Source: RGIG1681 sp045650505
GTDB taxonomy: Bacteria > Bacillota > Clostridia > Christensenellales > UBA1242
Length of the DNA stretch: 25,015 bases
NCBI GenBank assembly: GCA_045650505.1
Contig: JAZRRE010000035.1
Location: 1 to 25,015 of the forward strand
Direction of reading: 5' to 3'
The notes below the pieces were generated by a model. That model searched no databases, was not told the DNA's origin, and saw nothing but the letters and a program-made list of their open reading frames with translations. Positions within the stretch are counted from its first letter, which is position 1. Every line of letters starts with the position of its first letter. Positions 6,821 to 13,496 of this stretch are shown piece after piece. A program made the position numbers and the translations under genes.

Positions 6821-6853
6821 AAAAGAGCAGGTTTATGCCTGTTCTTTTTTTTG
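6821..6853 (+). terminator. Rho-independent terminator after DUF1292 gene
   Basis: AAAAGAGCAGG / CCTGTTCTTTT stem (one G-T pair), five-base loop region, then a T run. Confidence 0.88.
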
Positions 6854-6883
6854 TGTTTATTTTTAATTATTTATAAAAAACTA

Positions 6884-6912
6884 TTGCCAAAATTGTTTTT
6901 ATGTGGTAAAAT
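6884..6912 (+). promoter_or_regulatory. rpsB-tsf promoter
   Basis: TTGCCA, 17-base spacer, TAAAAT. Predicted start is near 6919, giving a leader of about 116 bases before rpsB. Confidence 0.75.
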
Positions 6913-6918
6913 TTCGCT

Positions 6919-7020
6919 ATCACACATTTGTGGTGATGTTTTTAGTGTTGCACAAAATTAAAATTTTTCAGTGATTTTGTGTTCTAAAAGCAGTTGACCC
7001 ACAAAGAGGGATAAACAAAA
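6919..7020 (+). promoter_or_regulatory. Structured 5' leader of rpsB-tsf (candidate r-protein autoregulatory RNA)
   Basis: The predicted transcript begins with a hairpin (ATCAC at 6919-6923 with GTGAT at 6933-6937, extended past a bulge). A second stem has GCACAAAAT (6950-6958) pairing with ATTTTGTGT (6974-6982) around a 15-base loop. A GC-richer single-stranded stretch (GTTGACCCACAAAGAGGG) leads to the RBS. Leaders that bind the encoded r-protein are common for such operons; S2 binding here is inference. No U-run terminator is seen, so control, if any, would be translational. Confidence 0.45.
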
Positions 7021-7034
7021 GGAGAATAAAAATT

Positions 7035-7838
7035 ATGGCAGTTGTATCAATGAAACAACTTCTCGAGGCTGGTGTTCACTTTGGTCACCCAACAAGAAAA
7101 TGGTGTCCAAAAATGAAAAAATACATTTTCACCGCAAGAAATGATATCTATATCCTTGACCTCGAAAAAACTGTTACTTTAATTGACGAAGCATATGCAT
7201 TTGTTAAGTCAGTTGTTGAAGCAGGCGGAAACATCCTCTTCGTAGGAACAAAGAAACAAGCTAAAGAAGCAGTTATCGAAGAAGCTCAAAGAGCTGGTAT
7301 GTTCTATATGGGTAACCGTTGGCTTGGTGGTACTCTTACAAACTTCAAAACAATTAGAAGTAGAGTAGACAGACTTTCAAAATTAAATCAAATGGAAACA
7401 ACAGGTGAATTCGACCTTCTTCCAAAGAAAGAAGTTCTTGAACTCAAAGCTGAAAGACAAAAACTTGAAGATAACCTTGGCGGTATCAAAGAAATGAGAA
7501 GTCTTCCTGCAGCATTATTTGTTGTTGACCCTGGCAAAGAATACATTGCAGTTCGTGAAGCAAAGAGCCTTGGAATTCCTATCGTTGCTCTTGTTGACAC
7601 AAACTGTGACCCAGATGATGTTGACTATGTTATTCCTGGAAACGACGATGCTATTCGTGCTGTTAAACTTATTGCTGGTGCTATGGCTGATGCTTGTATC
7701 GAAGCAAGAGAAGGTGCTGAAGGCCTTGCAAAAATTAAAGAAGCTGAAGCAGAAGCTCAAGCTGCTGCAAATCCAGTAGAAGAAGTTAAGGCTGAAGAAA
7801 TCGTTGAAGAAGCAAAAACTGAAGAAGTTGAAGCTTAA
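7035..7838 (+). CDS. rpsB: 30S ribosomal protein S2
   Basis: Small-subunit protein S2, 267 residues. Diagnostic blocks: MKQLLEAGVHFGHPTRKW at the N-terminus, YIFTARNDIYILDLEKT, ILFVGTKKQAKEAV, NRWLGGTLTNFKTI, and PAALFVVDPGKEYIAVREA followed by GIPIVALVDTNCDPD. The last 30 or so residues form an Ala/Glu-rich acidic tail (EAEAEAQAAANPVEE onward) typical of many Firmicute S2 proteins. RBS AGGAGA six to ten bases upstream. Cotranscribed with tsf 33 bases downstream. Codon use is more C-ending here than in neighbouring non-translation genes, as expected for high expression. Confidence 0.98.
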   Translation: MAVVSMKQLLEAGVHFGHPTRKWCPKMKKYIFTARNDIYILDLEKTVTLIDEAYAFVKSVVEAGGNILFVGTKKQAKEAVIEEAQRAGMFYMGNRWLGGTLTNFKTIRSRVDRLSKLNQMETTGEFDLLPKKEVLELKAERQKLEDNLGGIKEMRSLPAALFVVDPGKEYIAVREAKSLGIPIVALVDTNCDPDDVDYVIPGNDDAIRAVKLIAGAMADACIEAREGAEGLAKIKEAEAEAQAAANPVEEVKAEEIVEEAKTEEVEA

Positions 7839-7871
7839 TTTTAAATTTTAAATTATAAGGAGAATAAAATT

Positions 7872-8519
7872 ATGTCATTATCAGAAGATATCAAAACACT
7901 TCGTGAACAAACAGGTGCAGGTATGCTTGATTGCAAAAAAGCACTTGAACAAAATAATGGAGATATGGACAAAGCTGCAGATTGGCTCCGTGAACAAGGT
8001 ATTGCTAAAGCTGCTAAAAAGCAATCAAGAATTGCTGCTGAAGGTTCAGTTTTCTTATATAACCACATGAACGGAAAGATTGGCGTTATGCTTGAACTTA
8101 ACTGCGAATCTGATTTCGTTGCTAAAAACGAAGACTTCCAAGCTTTAGGACATGACATCTGCTTACACATTGCAGCTAACGCTCCAAAATATGTAAGAAG
8201 AGAAGAAGTTGAAGCTAGTGACCTTGAAAAAGAAAGAGAAATCTTAAGGGCACAAGTTATCAATGAAGGCAAGCCAGAAGCTATGGCTGACAAAATTGTT
8301 GATGGAAAAATTAGCAAATATTATAAAGAAGTTTGTTTACTTGAACAAGCATTTGTTAAAAATCCTGATATCACAGTTGAACAACTTATCAACGATTCAA
8401 TCTTAAAGATTGGTGAAAAAATCACAATTAGAAGATTTGCTAGATTTGTTATGGGTGAAGGTCTTGAAAAGAAGAATGAAAACTTCGCTGAAGAAATCGA
8501 TAAGCAAATGAAGGCTTAA
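7872..8519 (+). CDS. tsf: Elongation factor Ts (short type)
   Basis: Nucleotide exchange factor for EF-Tu. 215 residues, shorter than the roughly 280-residue E. coli type: one core subdomain is reduced, as in many Firmicutes. Visible: the UBA-like N-domain (IKTLREQTGAGMLDCKKAL), then CESDFVAKNEDFQALGHDI, the conserved loop contacting the EF-Tu magnesium site, and the C-terminal ITIRRFARFVMGEGLEKK. RBS AAGGAGA with ATG at 7872. The operon ends after this gene with a strong terminator, whereas in Bacillus pyrH and frr follow without such a break. Confidence 0.97.
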   Translation: MSLSEDIKTLREQTGAGMLDCKKALEQNNGDMDKAADWLREQGIAKAAKKQSRIAAEGSVFLYNHMNGKIGVMLELNCESDFVAKNEDFQALGHDICLHIAANAPKYVRREEVEASDLEKEREILRAQVINEGKPEAMADKIVDGKISKYYKEVCLLEQAFVKNPDITVEQLINDSILKIGEKITIRRFARFVMGEGLEKKNENFAEEIDKQMKA

Positions 8520-8530
8520 TTTTAAAATTA

Positions 8531-8560
8531 AAAACACAGGTTCGCCTGTGTTTTAATTTA
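8531..8560 (+). terminator. Rho-independent terminator after tsf
   Basis: AAAACACAGG / CCTGTGTTTT with a TTCG tetraloop, then an AT tract. Nearly identical to the terminator at 9427. Confidence 0.85.
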
Positions 8561-8586
8561 TTATTTAGTTATAAAAACAAAAACAA

Positions 8587-8616
8587 TTGACATTAATTTA
8601 AATTTAATAGTAAAAT
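8587..8616 (+). promoter_or_regulatory. Promoter for the lipoprotein gene
   Basis: Consensus TTGACA, 18-base spacer, TAAAAT. Predicted start is near 8623, just before AAGGAG. Confidence 0.72.
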
Positions 8617-8644
8617 TAAATTAATAAAAAAAGGAGAAAAGCGA

Positions 8645-9418
8645 ATGAAAAAATTTATGAAAATTTTTGCTTGTGTAGCAATGGCATTGATTGTTCCATT
8701 TGGTCTTGTTGGTTGTGACAAAGAACAACTTGAAGAAAATACAAAGACTGTAATTGAATCAGGTGCTACAATTATTCCTGTTGAATATAAACAAGAAACA
8801 GCTGAAGCTATTTTAAAGAGTGCAATTCAAAAATTACTTTCATCAAATCAATCACAAATTATTGGAAGACAATATGTTATTGATGAAGGTTTATATGAAG
8901 AAACTATTTCTGAACAAAGAGTTCTTATTCAAAATGGAAAGAGATATTTATATTTTGATTTAGAGTTTGAAGGCTCTAAAAAAGCAGTTATTGGAGAGTA
9001 TGATGGAAAGCGTATGTTTGTGAATTTAGAAGAAAAAACATTCTTTGATATTTCACCAAAAGACCCTAGTCCTGAACCAGACCCAAATGAAGAAACAGCA
9101 ACTGCTGTTAATGCATTAGTTTCAATAATGACAAAACTTGATTTAGTTACAAGTATGGTTACTCTTTCTGAAAATGTTGTTGCTGGAAGATATTTTGATG
9201 GTGCTACATACATCAATGTAAAAGTTGAAGATTCTAATGTTAAAAACAGTGTAGAATTTAAAATTGTTGATGGACTTATTATATCAGTAGAAACAATTAT
9301 GCAAGATATATCAGGAAATGCAACAGGTTGGGCAATTAGTACTGTTAATTATGGTGCAACTGTTGACACTTCAGTTATTCCGACATCTCTTATTGGTTAC
9401 ACAAATGCAGCAAATTAA
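8645..9418 (+). CDS. Putative lipoprotein of unknown function
   Basis: 257 residues. The N-terminus is a type II signal peptide: basic MKKFMK, hydrophobic core, and lipobox LVGC with Cys24 as the lipidation site, so the mature protein should be anchored on the outer face of the cytoplasmic membrane. The rest alternates beta-rich segments (SQIIGRQYVIDEG, RYLYFDLEFEG, RMFVNLEEKTFFDI) around a Pro/Asp/Glu linker (about 137-150). This loosely recalls LolA/LppX-like half-barrels, but I cannot confirm it. Start fixed by AAGGAGAAAAGCG before ATG. It has its own promoter and terminator and occupies the place where pyrH usually lies between tsf and frr. Confidence 0.8.
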   Translation: MKKFMKIFACVAMALIVPFGLVGCDKEQLEENTKTVIESGATIIPVEYKQETAEAILKSAIQKLLSSNQSQIIGRQYVIDEGLYEETISEQRVLIQNGKRYLYFDLEFEGSKKAVIGEYDGKRMFVNLEEKTFFDISPKDPSPEPDPNEETATAVNALVSIMTKLDLVTSMVTLSENVVAGRYFDGATYINVKVEDSNVKNSVEFKIVDGLIISVETIMQDISGNATGWAISTVNYGATVDTSVIPTSLIGYTNAAN

Positions 9419-9426
9419 TTTTAATG

Positions 9427-9456
9427 AAAAACACAGGTTTGCCTGTGTTTTTTTTG
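9427..9456 (+). terminator. Rho-independent terminator after the lipoprotein gene
   Basis: AAAACACAGG / CCTGTGTTTT around TTTG, then eight or more T. Same stem as at 8531. Confidence 0.9.
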
Positions 9457-9472
9457 TTATTAATTTTCAATA

Positions 9473-9501
9473 TTGACAAAAGGTTAATTTGATTTTATAA
9501 T
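9473..9501 (+). promoter_or_regulatory. Upstream frr promoter (P1), perfect consensus
   Basis: TTGACA, exactly 17 bases, TATAAT: both hexamers match sigma-A consensus fully. Predicted start is near 9508, about 155 bases before frr, giving a very AT-rich leader with one imperfect stem (AGGTTTTTGTT with AACAAAAAACTT, 9511-9543). Confidence 0.8.
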
Positions 9502-9603
9502 ATTTTTCATAGGTTTTTGTTGTTATTTTTAACAAAAAACTTAAAATTTAAATATTTTATAATATGAAAATAATTTTATTTGTTGCTTTTCATTATAAAA
9601 TAA

Positions 9604-9632
9604 TTGATAATCACAAAAAAAAATAGTATTAT
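9604..9632 (+). promoter_or_regulatory. Proximal frr promoter (P2)
   Basis: TTGATA, 17-base spacer, TATTAT. Predicted start is near 9639, immediately before AAAAGGAGA. It would be a second, tandem start for the frr-to-rseP operon. Confidence 0.55.
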
Positions 9633-9662
9633 ATTGTTGAGATAAAAGGAGATAATATATTT

Positions 9663-10238
9663 ATGATTACAAATAATGAGAATGTAGATTTAATTTTTGA
9701 AACCTACAAAGAAGACATTGACAAAGCTATTAAACATTATGAGAGTGAACTTGCAGCTGTTCGTGCAGGTCGTGCAAATCCTCATATTTTAGATAAGATT
9801 TTGGTTGACTATTATGGCACACCAACACCAATTCAGCACATGGCAAATGTGTCTGTTCCAGAAGCTAGACAACTTATGATTTCACCTTGGGATGTTTCTA
9901 ATGTAAAAAATATTGTTAAAGCAATTATGGCTTCAGACCTTGGCATTAACCCAACTGATGATGGAAGAGTTATTAGACTTAATTTCCCAATGCTTACAGA
10001 AGAAAGAAGAAGAGAACTTGTTAAAAACACAAGAAAGTTAGTTGAAGAAACTAAAGTTGTTTGCAGAAATGCTCGTCGTGATGCAATGGATGAACTTAAA
10101 AAGCTTAAAAATGATTCTGAAATTACTGAAGATGAAAAAGCTACTTATGATAAAGAAGTTCAAAAAATTCTTGATGAAGTTTCAGTTAAAATTGACAAGA
10201 TGATGGACGAAAAAGAAAAAGAAATTATGCAGGTTTAA
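9663..10238 (+). CDS. frr: Ribosome recycling factor
   Basis: Splits post-termination ribosomes with EF-G. 191 residues, family length plus a few N-terminal residues. Visible: the AVRAGRANPHILDKI block, VDYYGTPTPIQHMANVSVPEARQL, the hinge region, LNFPMLTEERRRELVKNTRKLVEETKV, and the basic/acidic helix ending DKMMDEKEKEIMQV. RBS AAGGAGA lies about ten bases before the ATG, slightly long spacing. First gene of the unit frr, small unknown, uppS, cdsA, rseP. pyrH, which usually precedes frr, is absent here. Confidence 0.97.
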   Translation: MITNNENVDLIFETYKEDIDKAIKHYESELAAVRAGRANPHILDKILVDYYGTPTPIQHMANVSVPEARQLMISPWDVSNVKNIVKAIMASDLGINPTDDGRVIRLNFPMLTEERRRELVKNTRKLVEETKVVCRNARRDAMDELKKLKNDSEITEDEKATYDKEVQKILDEVSVKIDKMMDEKEKEIMQV

Positions 10239-10239
10239 T

Positions 10240-10458
10240 ATGTTTAATTTCGATAATCTTATCGGGCTTGAAGTTAGTAAAGCTAAAGAAATATTAAAAG
10301 ATGCCGGATTTAAAAATGCTGAAATAGTTTTAAATACCGACAAAAAACAAAAAAATGAATGTGACACAATTTTGGTTTGTGCTGTTAGAGTTGCAGATGA
10401 TAGCATAAGGCTTATTTGTGGTGAATTTTTATTTCAACTTAAAGGGGAAAAGGTATAA
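10240..10458 (+). CDS. Conserved-looking 72-residue protein between frr and uppS, unknown
   Basis: 72 residues, start ATG one base after the frr stop, and its stop overlaps the uppS ATG as TAATG, so it is tightly coupled on both sides, which supports a real gene. The first half (LIGLEVSKAKEILKDAGFKN) has the look of a PASTA-type repeat (Gly, Ala-x2-x2-Leu, Gly). The second half carries two Cys in a hydrophobic setting, TILVCAVRVADDSIRLICGE, plus Cys46 just before. No signal peptide or membrane segment. There is only a weak RBS (GCAGG), consistent with translation by coupling. Function not recognised; the neighbours suggest an envelope or isoprenoid-lipid link, which is inference only. Confidence 0.7.
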   Translation: MFNFDNLIGLEVSKAKEILKDAGFKNAEIVLNTDKKQKNECDTILVCAVRVADDSIRLICGEFLFQLKGEKV

Positions 10459-11177
10459 TGTTTTTTAAAAAGAAAAAACAAGTTGAATACGACAAAGCTA
10501 CCTTGCCAAAACACTTGGCGTTTATCTGTGACGGAAATAGAAGATGGGCAAGAAGTAGAATGTTGCCAACTTTGCTTGGACATAAAGAAGGCGTTGAAGC
10601 AATAAAAAGAGTTGTTAAACGTGCTGCTGCCATCGGTTTGGAGAATTTAACATTCTTCTGTTTTTCTACTGAAAATTTTGATAGAAGTAAAGAAGAAGTT
10701 GATTATTTATTTGATTTATTTAGAGGTTTAACAAAATTAAAAGAAGATTTCATTAAAGATGGTTACAAATTCCATCATTGTGGAGATAAATCTTTACTTC
10801 CGCAAGATATGCTTGATATTATTGATGAAATGGAAAGAGATACTGCTGGTGGAAAAACCGGAACTGTTAATATTGCTATGGCATACGGTGGTAGAAATGA
10901 TATTGTTAATGCAACTAAAAAGATGATTAATGAAAAAGTTAAGCCAGAGGATATTACTGAAGAATCTTTCAAAAAATATTTATCAACTGGGGATATGCCA
11001 GATGTTGACCTCTTGGTTAGAACAAGTGGAGAAAGAAGAATCAGCGGTTTTATGCTTTATAATATGCCATATGCAGAACTTTATTTTGTGAAGAAGCATT
11101 GGCCATCATTTAAAGGTGAAGATATTGATGACTGCATTAGAGAATTTTATTCTCGCCACCGCAGATTTGGTAAATAA
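10458..11177 (+). CDS. uppS: Isoprenyl transferase (undecaprenyl diphosphate synthase)
   Basis: cis-Prenyltransferase that builds the C55 lipid carrier precursor for cell wall synthesis from FPP and IPP. 239 residues. Motifs: HLAFICDGNRRWARSR (catalytic Asp in DGN), LGHKEGVEAIKR, TFFCFSTENFDRSKEEV, MAYGGRNDIVNA, and DVDLLVRTSGERRISGFML with YAELYF. Two departures from the classical bacterial signature: GNRRWA instead of GNGRWA, and SGF where SNF is common. The first is known in some other cis-prenyltransferases, so product length could differ. It starts within the stop of the small gene upstream and precedes cdsA by 11 bases, a standard pairing. Confidence 0.93.
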   Translation: MFFKKKKQVEYDKATLPKHLAFICDGNRRWARSRMLPTLLGHKEGVEAIKRVVKRAAAIGLENLTFFCFSTENFDRSKEEVDYLFDLFRGLTKLKEDFIKDGYKFHHCGDKSLLPQDMLDIIDEMERDTAGGKTGTVNIAMAYGGRNDIVNATKKMINEKVKPEDITEESFKKYLSTGDMPDVDLLVRTSGERRISGFMLYNMPYAELYFVKKHWPSFKGEDIDDCIREFYSRHRRFGK

Positions 11178-11188
11178 AGGGGGAAATT

Positions 11189-12091
11189 ATGCTAAAGAGA
11201 ACAATAACAGGTAGTATCATTTTTTTAATTACATTATTATTTGTGGTTTTAAAGCAATTTAGTCCACTATTTTTTGATGCGTACTTGTTGATTATTATGT
11301 ATGGTGCAATTTATGAAATGTATAAAGTGCATCAAATCGCAGGCAAACAAGCAGATTTTATTTCAATTTGCTTTGTGCCACTTGTTGCGTGTATTATTTT
11401 TAATTTAGAAAAAGATATAGCTAAAAACATTTTCTATGTTTTACTTATAGCACTTGTAATTTTGTGCGTTGTTTTAATTGAGGAAATTGTTGAGTTTAGA
11501 GATAATAGAAGATATGGCACAACAGAAAAAAATGTTAGTGTTTTAAATCAAAAATTATTCTTAAAAACGAGAACTACAATGGCAGTTTTTGCTTATCCAA
11601 TTTTACCACTTTTGCTTTTAATGGTTCTTAATCATTTTGTTTATGATTTGGCTTATATTGGAATTATTGCAACATTTGCGGTTTCAATGCTCACTGACAC
11701 CTGTGCATATTTTGTTGGAAGATTACTTGGAAAAACTAAATTTATTCCTGAAGTTTCGCCAAATAAAACCGTTGCAGGTATGATTGGTGGATTTTTAGGT
11801 GGCTTGATTGGTGCACTTTCATGCTTCTTCTTGTTCTATTATACAGATATGTTTGCACTTGCATCATTTGGTTCAAGAGGGCTCTTAATCACTGTGTTTA
11901 TCATTATTGGTGTGTTTGGCTCACTTATTAATCAACTTGGTGATTTAATTGCATCTGCATATAAGAGAAAATATAATATTAAAGATTTCTCAAATATTTT
12001 CCCAGGACACGGTGGATTTATGGACCGCGTCGATGGTTTAATGTTTACAGGTTCATTTATTTTTGTTATATTTATCATATTTTTAGTATAA
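11189..12091 (+). CDS. cdsA: Phosphatidate cytidylyltransferase
   Basis: Integral membrane enzyme making CDP-diacylglycerol from phosphatidate and CTP. 300 residues, with about eight hydrophobic segments spread along the length. The family signature is at the C-terminal end: SPNKTVAGMIGGFLGG, then GSLINQLGDLIASAYKRKYNIKDFSNIFPGHGGFMDRVDGLMF, including the metal-binding Asp residues in GDL and MDRVD. RBS AAAGGGGG is seven bases before the ATG at 11189. In Bacillus dxr follows cdsA; here rseP follows directly after 38 bases with its own GAGGAG RBS. Confidence 0.94.
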   Translation: MLKRTITGSIIFLITLLFVVLKQFSPLFFDAYLLIIMYGAIYEMYKVHQIAGKQADFISICFVPLVACIIFNLEKDIAKNIFYVLLIALVILCVVLIEEIVEFRDNRRYGTTEKNVSVLNQKLFLKTRTTMAVFAYPILPLLLLMVLNHFVYDLAYIGIIATFAVSMLTDTCAYFVGRLLGKTKFIPEVSPNKTVAGMIGGFLGGLIGALSCFFLFYYTDMFALASFGSRGLLITVFIIIGVFGSLINQLGDLIASAYKRKYNIKDFSNIFPGHGGFMDRVDGLMFTGSFIFVIFIIFLV

Positions 12092-12129
12092 ATCGATTAA
12101 ATTTACATAAAATTTAATGAGGAGATAAA

Positions 12130-13482
12130 ATGTCTTTTTTGTATATATTGCTGGCTCTAATAGTTTTGCTTGTAATGATAACTGTTCACGAATTTGGACA
12201 TTACTGCGCAGGTAAAGTTTTAGGGTTTAAGATAAACGAATTTGCCATTGGTTTTGGACCTGCACTTTATAAACGCAAGAAAAAAGATGGCGAACAATTT
12301 TCTGTTCGTGCACTTCCTCTTGGTGGTTTTTGTGCATTTGAGGGTGAAGATGAAGATGGCAAAAACAATCCAGAAGCATTCAATAACAAACCTGCGTGGA
12401 AAAGAGTTATTGTTTTAGTTTCGGGTGTAACATTTAACTTTTTATTTGGTATTTTAACAGCTGCAATTTATTTGCTTGTAACTGGATATACAACTCCAAA
12501 GGTTTCAAACATTGTTTCAAATCAAGGTGTTACAACCTATGGATTAAAAGAAAACGATATTGTTTTAAAGGTTGACGGAAAAACAGTTGAAGCATATAGA
12601 AGTTTTAGTGAAATGACTTCAAAATATGCAGAAAATAAAGAATTTGTTGTCACTGTTAATCGTGATGGTCAAATTATTGATGTAGTTACAAAAAAACAAA
12701 AATTTCCAGCATTTTATTTTATCAATAACGATAATGCTGCAAAAGAAGTTTTATTTAAGCTTGAGGGTGAAAAATATATTGAAATTTCAGCAGAAGAAGT
12801 TGAAGTTTTAAATAAACAATTAATTGCTGCATCAACTGAAGCTGAAACAACAGATGAAACAAAGGGAACTGGTTTAGCTATAAAAACTTTATTGGAAAAC
12901 TATTATTATAAAGTTGATACAAACACATATAAAAAATTGAACACAGAAGACGCATTTAATCTTCTTATAAAAGGTGATGAAAAGAAAGAAATTTATCCTA
13001 TAATCAGCTATGCAAGTGAAGGTGTTGGTTTAGGTTTTATTCAATCTCCTGTTGAACAAAACTACAGCTTTTTTGAAAGTATTGGAAAAGCTTGGCCATT
13101 CTGTTTCTATTTAATTGGACTTATTTTTGAATCATTCATTGGTTTATTTTCGGGAGCTGTTGCTGTTTCTGAAGCGGGTGGAACAATTACTGCAATTCAA
13201 CAAATTGCGGAAATTAGTCAATATGGATTGTCATATTTCTTATTGCTTCTTCCACTTCTTGCAATGAACCTTGCAGTGTTTAACATTTTACCAATTCCTG
13301 CACTAGATGGTGCAAGGGTTGTGTTTGTTCTTATTGAAATGATAATAAGAAGACCAATCAACAGAAAGGTTGAAGGTTGGATTCACACAATTGGCTTATT
13401 TGTTTTGCTGGGGCTTGTAATCTTTTTAGATATAAATCATTTTGTTTCAGCATTTCGAATGTTGCATTATTTAAGACTTTAG
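12130..13482 (+). CDS. rseP: RseP/RasP-family site-2 zinc metalloprotease
   Basis: Intramembrane protease that cuts anti-sigma factors and signal-peptide remnants within the membrane. 450 residues. Active site: HEFGH in the first membrane segment (VMITVHEFGHYCAGK) and the second half NILPIPALDGARV near the C-terminus, whose Asp completes zinc binding. A PDZ domain (about 120-185, GLKENDIVLKVDGKTVEAYR) follows the second hydrophobic stretch. Between the PDZ and the third membrane segment lies an extra, mostly charged region of roughly 100 residues (from about 190 to 300, including LIAASTEAETTDETKGTG), making it longer than most Clostridial homologues. RBS GAGGAG. The -35 of the next gene is inside its last codons. 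Confidence 0.93.
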   Translation: MSFLYILLALIVLLVMITVHEFGHYCAGKVLGFKINEFAIGFGPALYKRKKKDGEQFSVRALPLGGFCAFEGEDEDGKNNPEAFNNKPAWKRVIVLVSGVTFNFLFGILTAAIYLLVTGYTTPKVSNIVSNQGVTTYGLKENDIVLKVDGKTVEAYRSFSEMTSKYAENKEFVVTVNRDGQIIDVVTKKQKFPAFYFINNDNAAKEVLFKLEGEKYIEISAEEVEVLNKQLIAASTEAETTDETKGTGLAIKTLLENYYYKVDTNTYKKLNTEDAFNLLIKGDEKKEIYPIISYASEGVGLGFIQSPVEQNYSFFESIGKAWPFCFYLIGLIFESFIGLFSGAVAVSEAGGTITAIQQIAEISQYGLSYFLLLLPLLAMNLAVFNILPIPALDGARVVFVLIEMIIRRPINRKVEGWIHTIGLFVLLGLVIFLDINHFVSAFRMLHYLRL

Positions 13483-13490
13483 TGTATAAT
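13462..13490 (+). promoter_or_regulatory. Candidate promoter giving a leaderless mRNA for the PolC-like gene
   Basis: TTGCAT, 17-base spacer, perfect TATAAT. The base seven positions after the last T of the -10 is the A of the ATG at 13497. No Shine-Dalgarno sequence is seen upstream of that ATG. The -35 matches consensus only in TTG. Confidence 0.5.
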
Positions 13491-13496
13491 TGGTTT

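Noticed and set aside
6919..7034. T-box or known riboswitch upstream of rpsB
   Set aside because: No T-box consensus, no terminator/antiterminator pair and no recognisable ligand-binding core.
9540..9600. AT-rich palindromic tract as a replication origin or protein-binding array
   Set aside because: No DnaA-box-like repeats or regular iterons; the symmetry is what chance gives at this base composition.
13377..13496. Longer N-terminus for the PolC-like protein starting inside rseP
   Set aside because: The extra 40 residues overlap the conserved rseP C-terminus in another frame and have no RBS; they look like read-through of the open frame.
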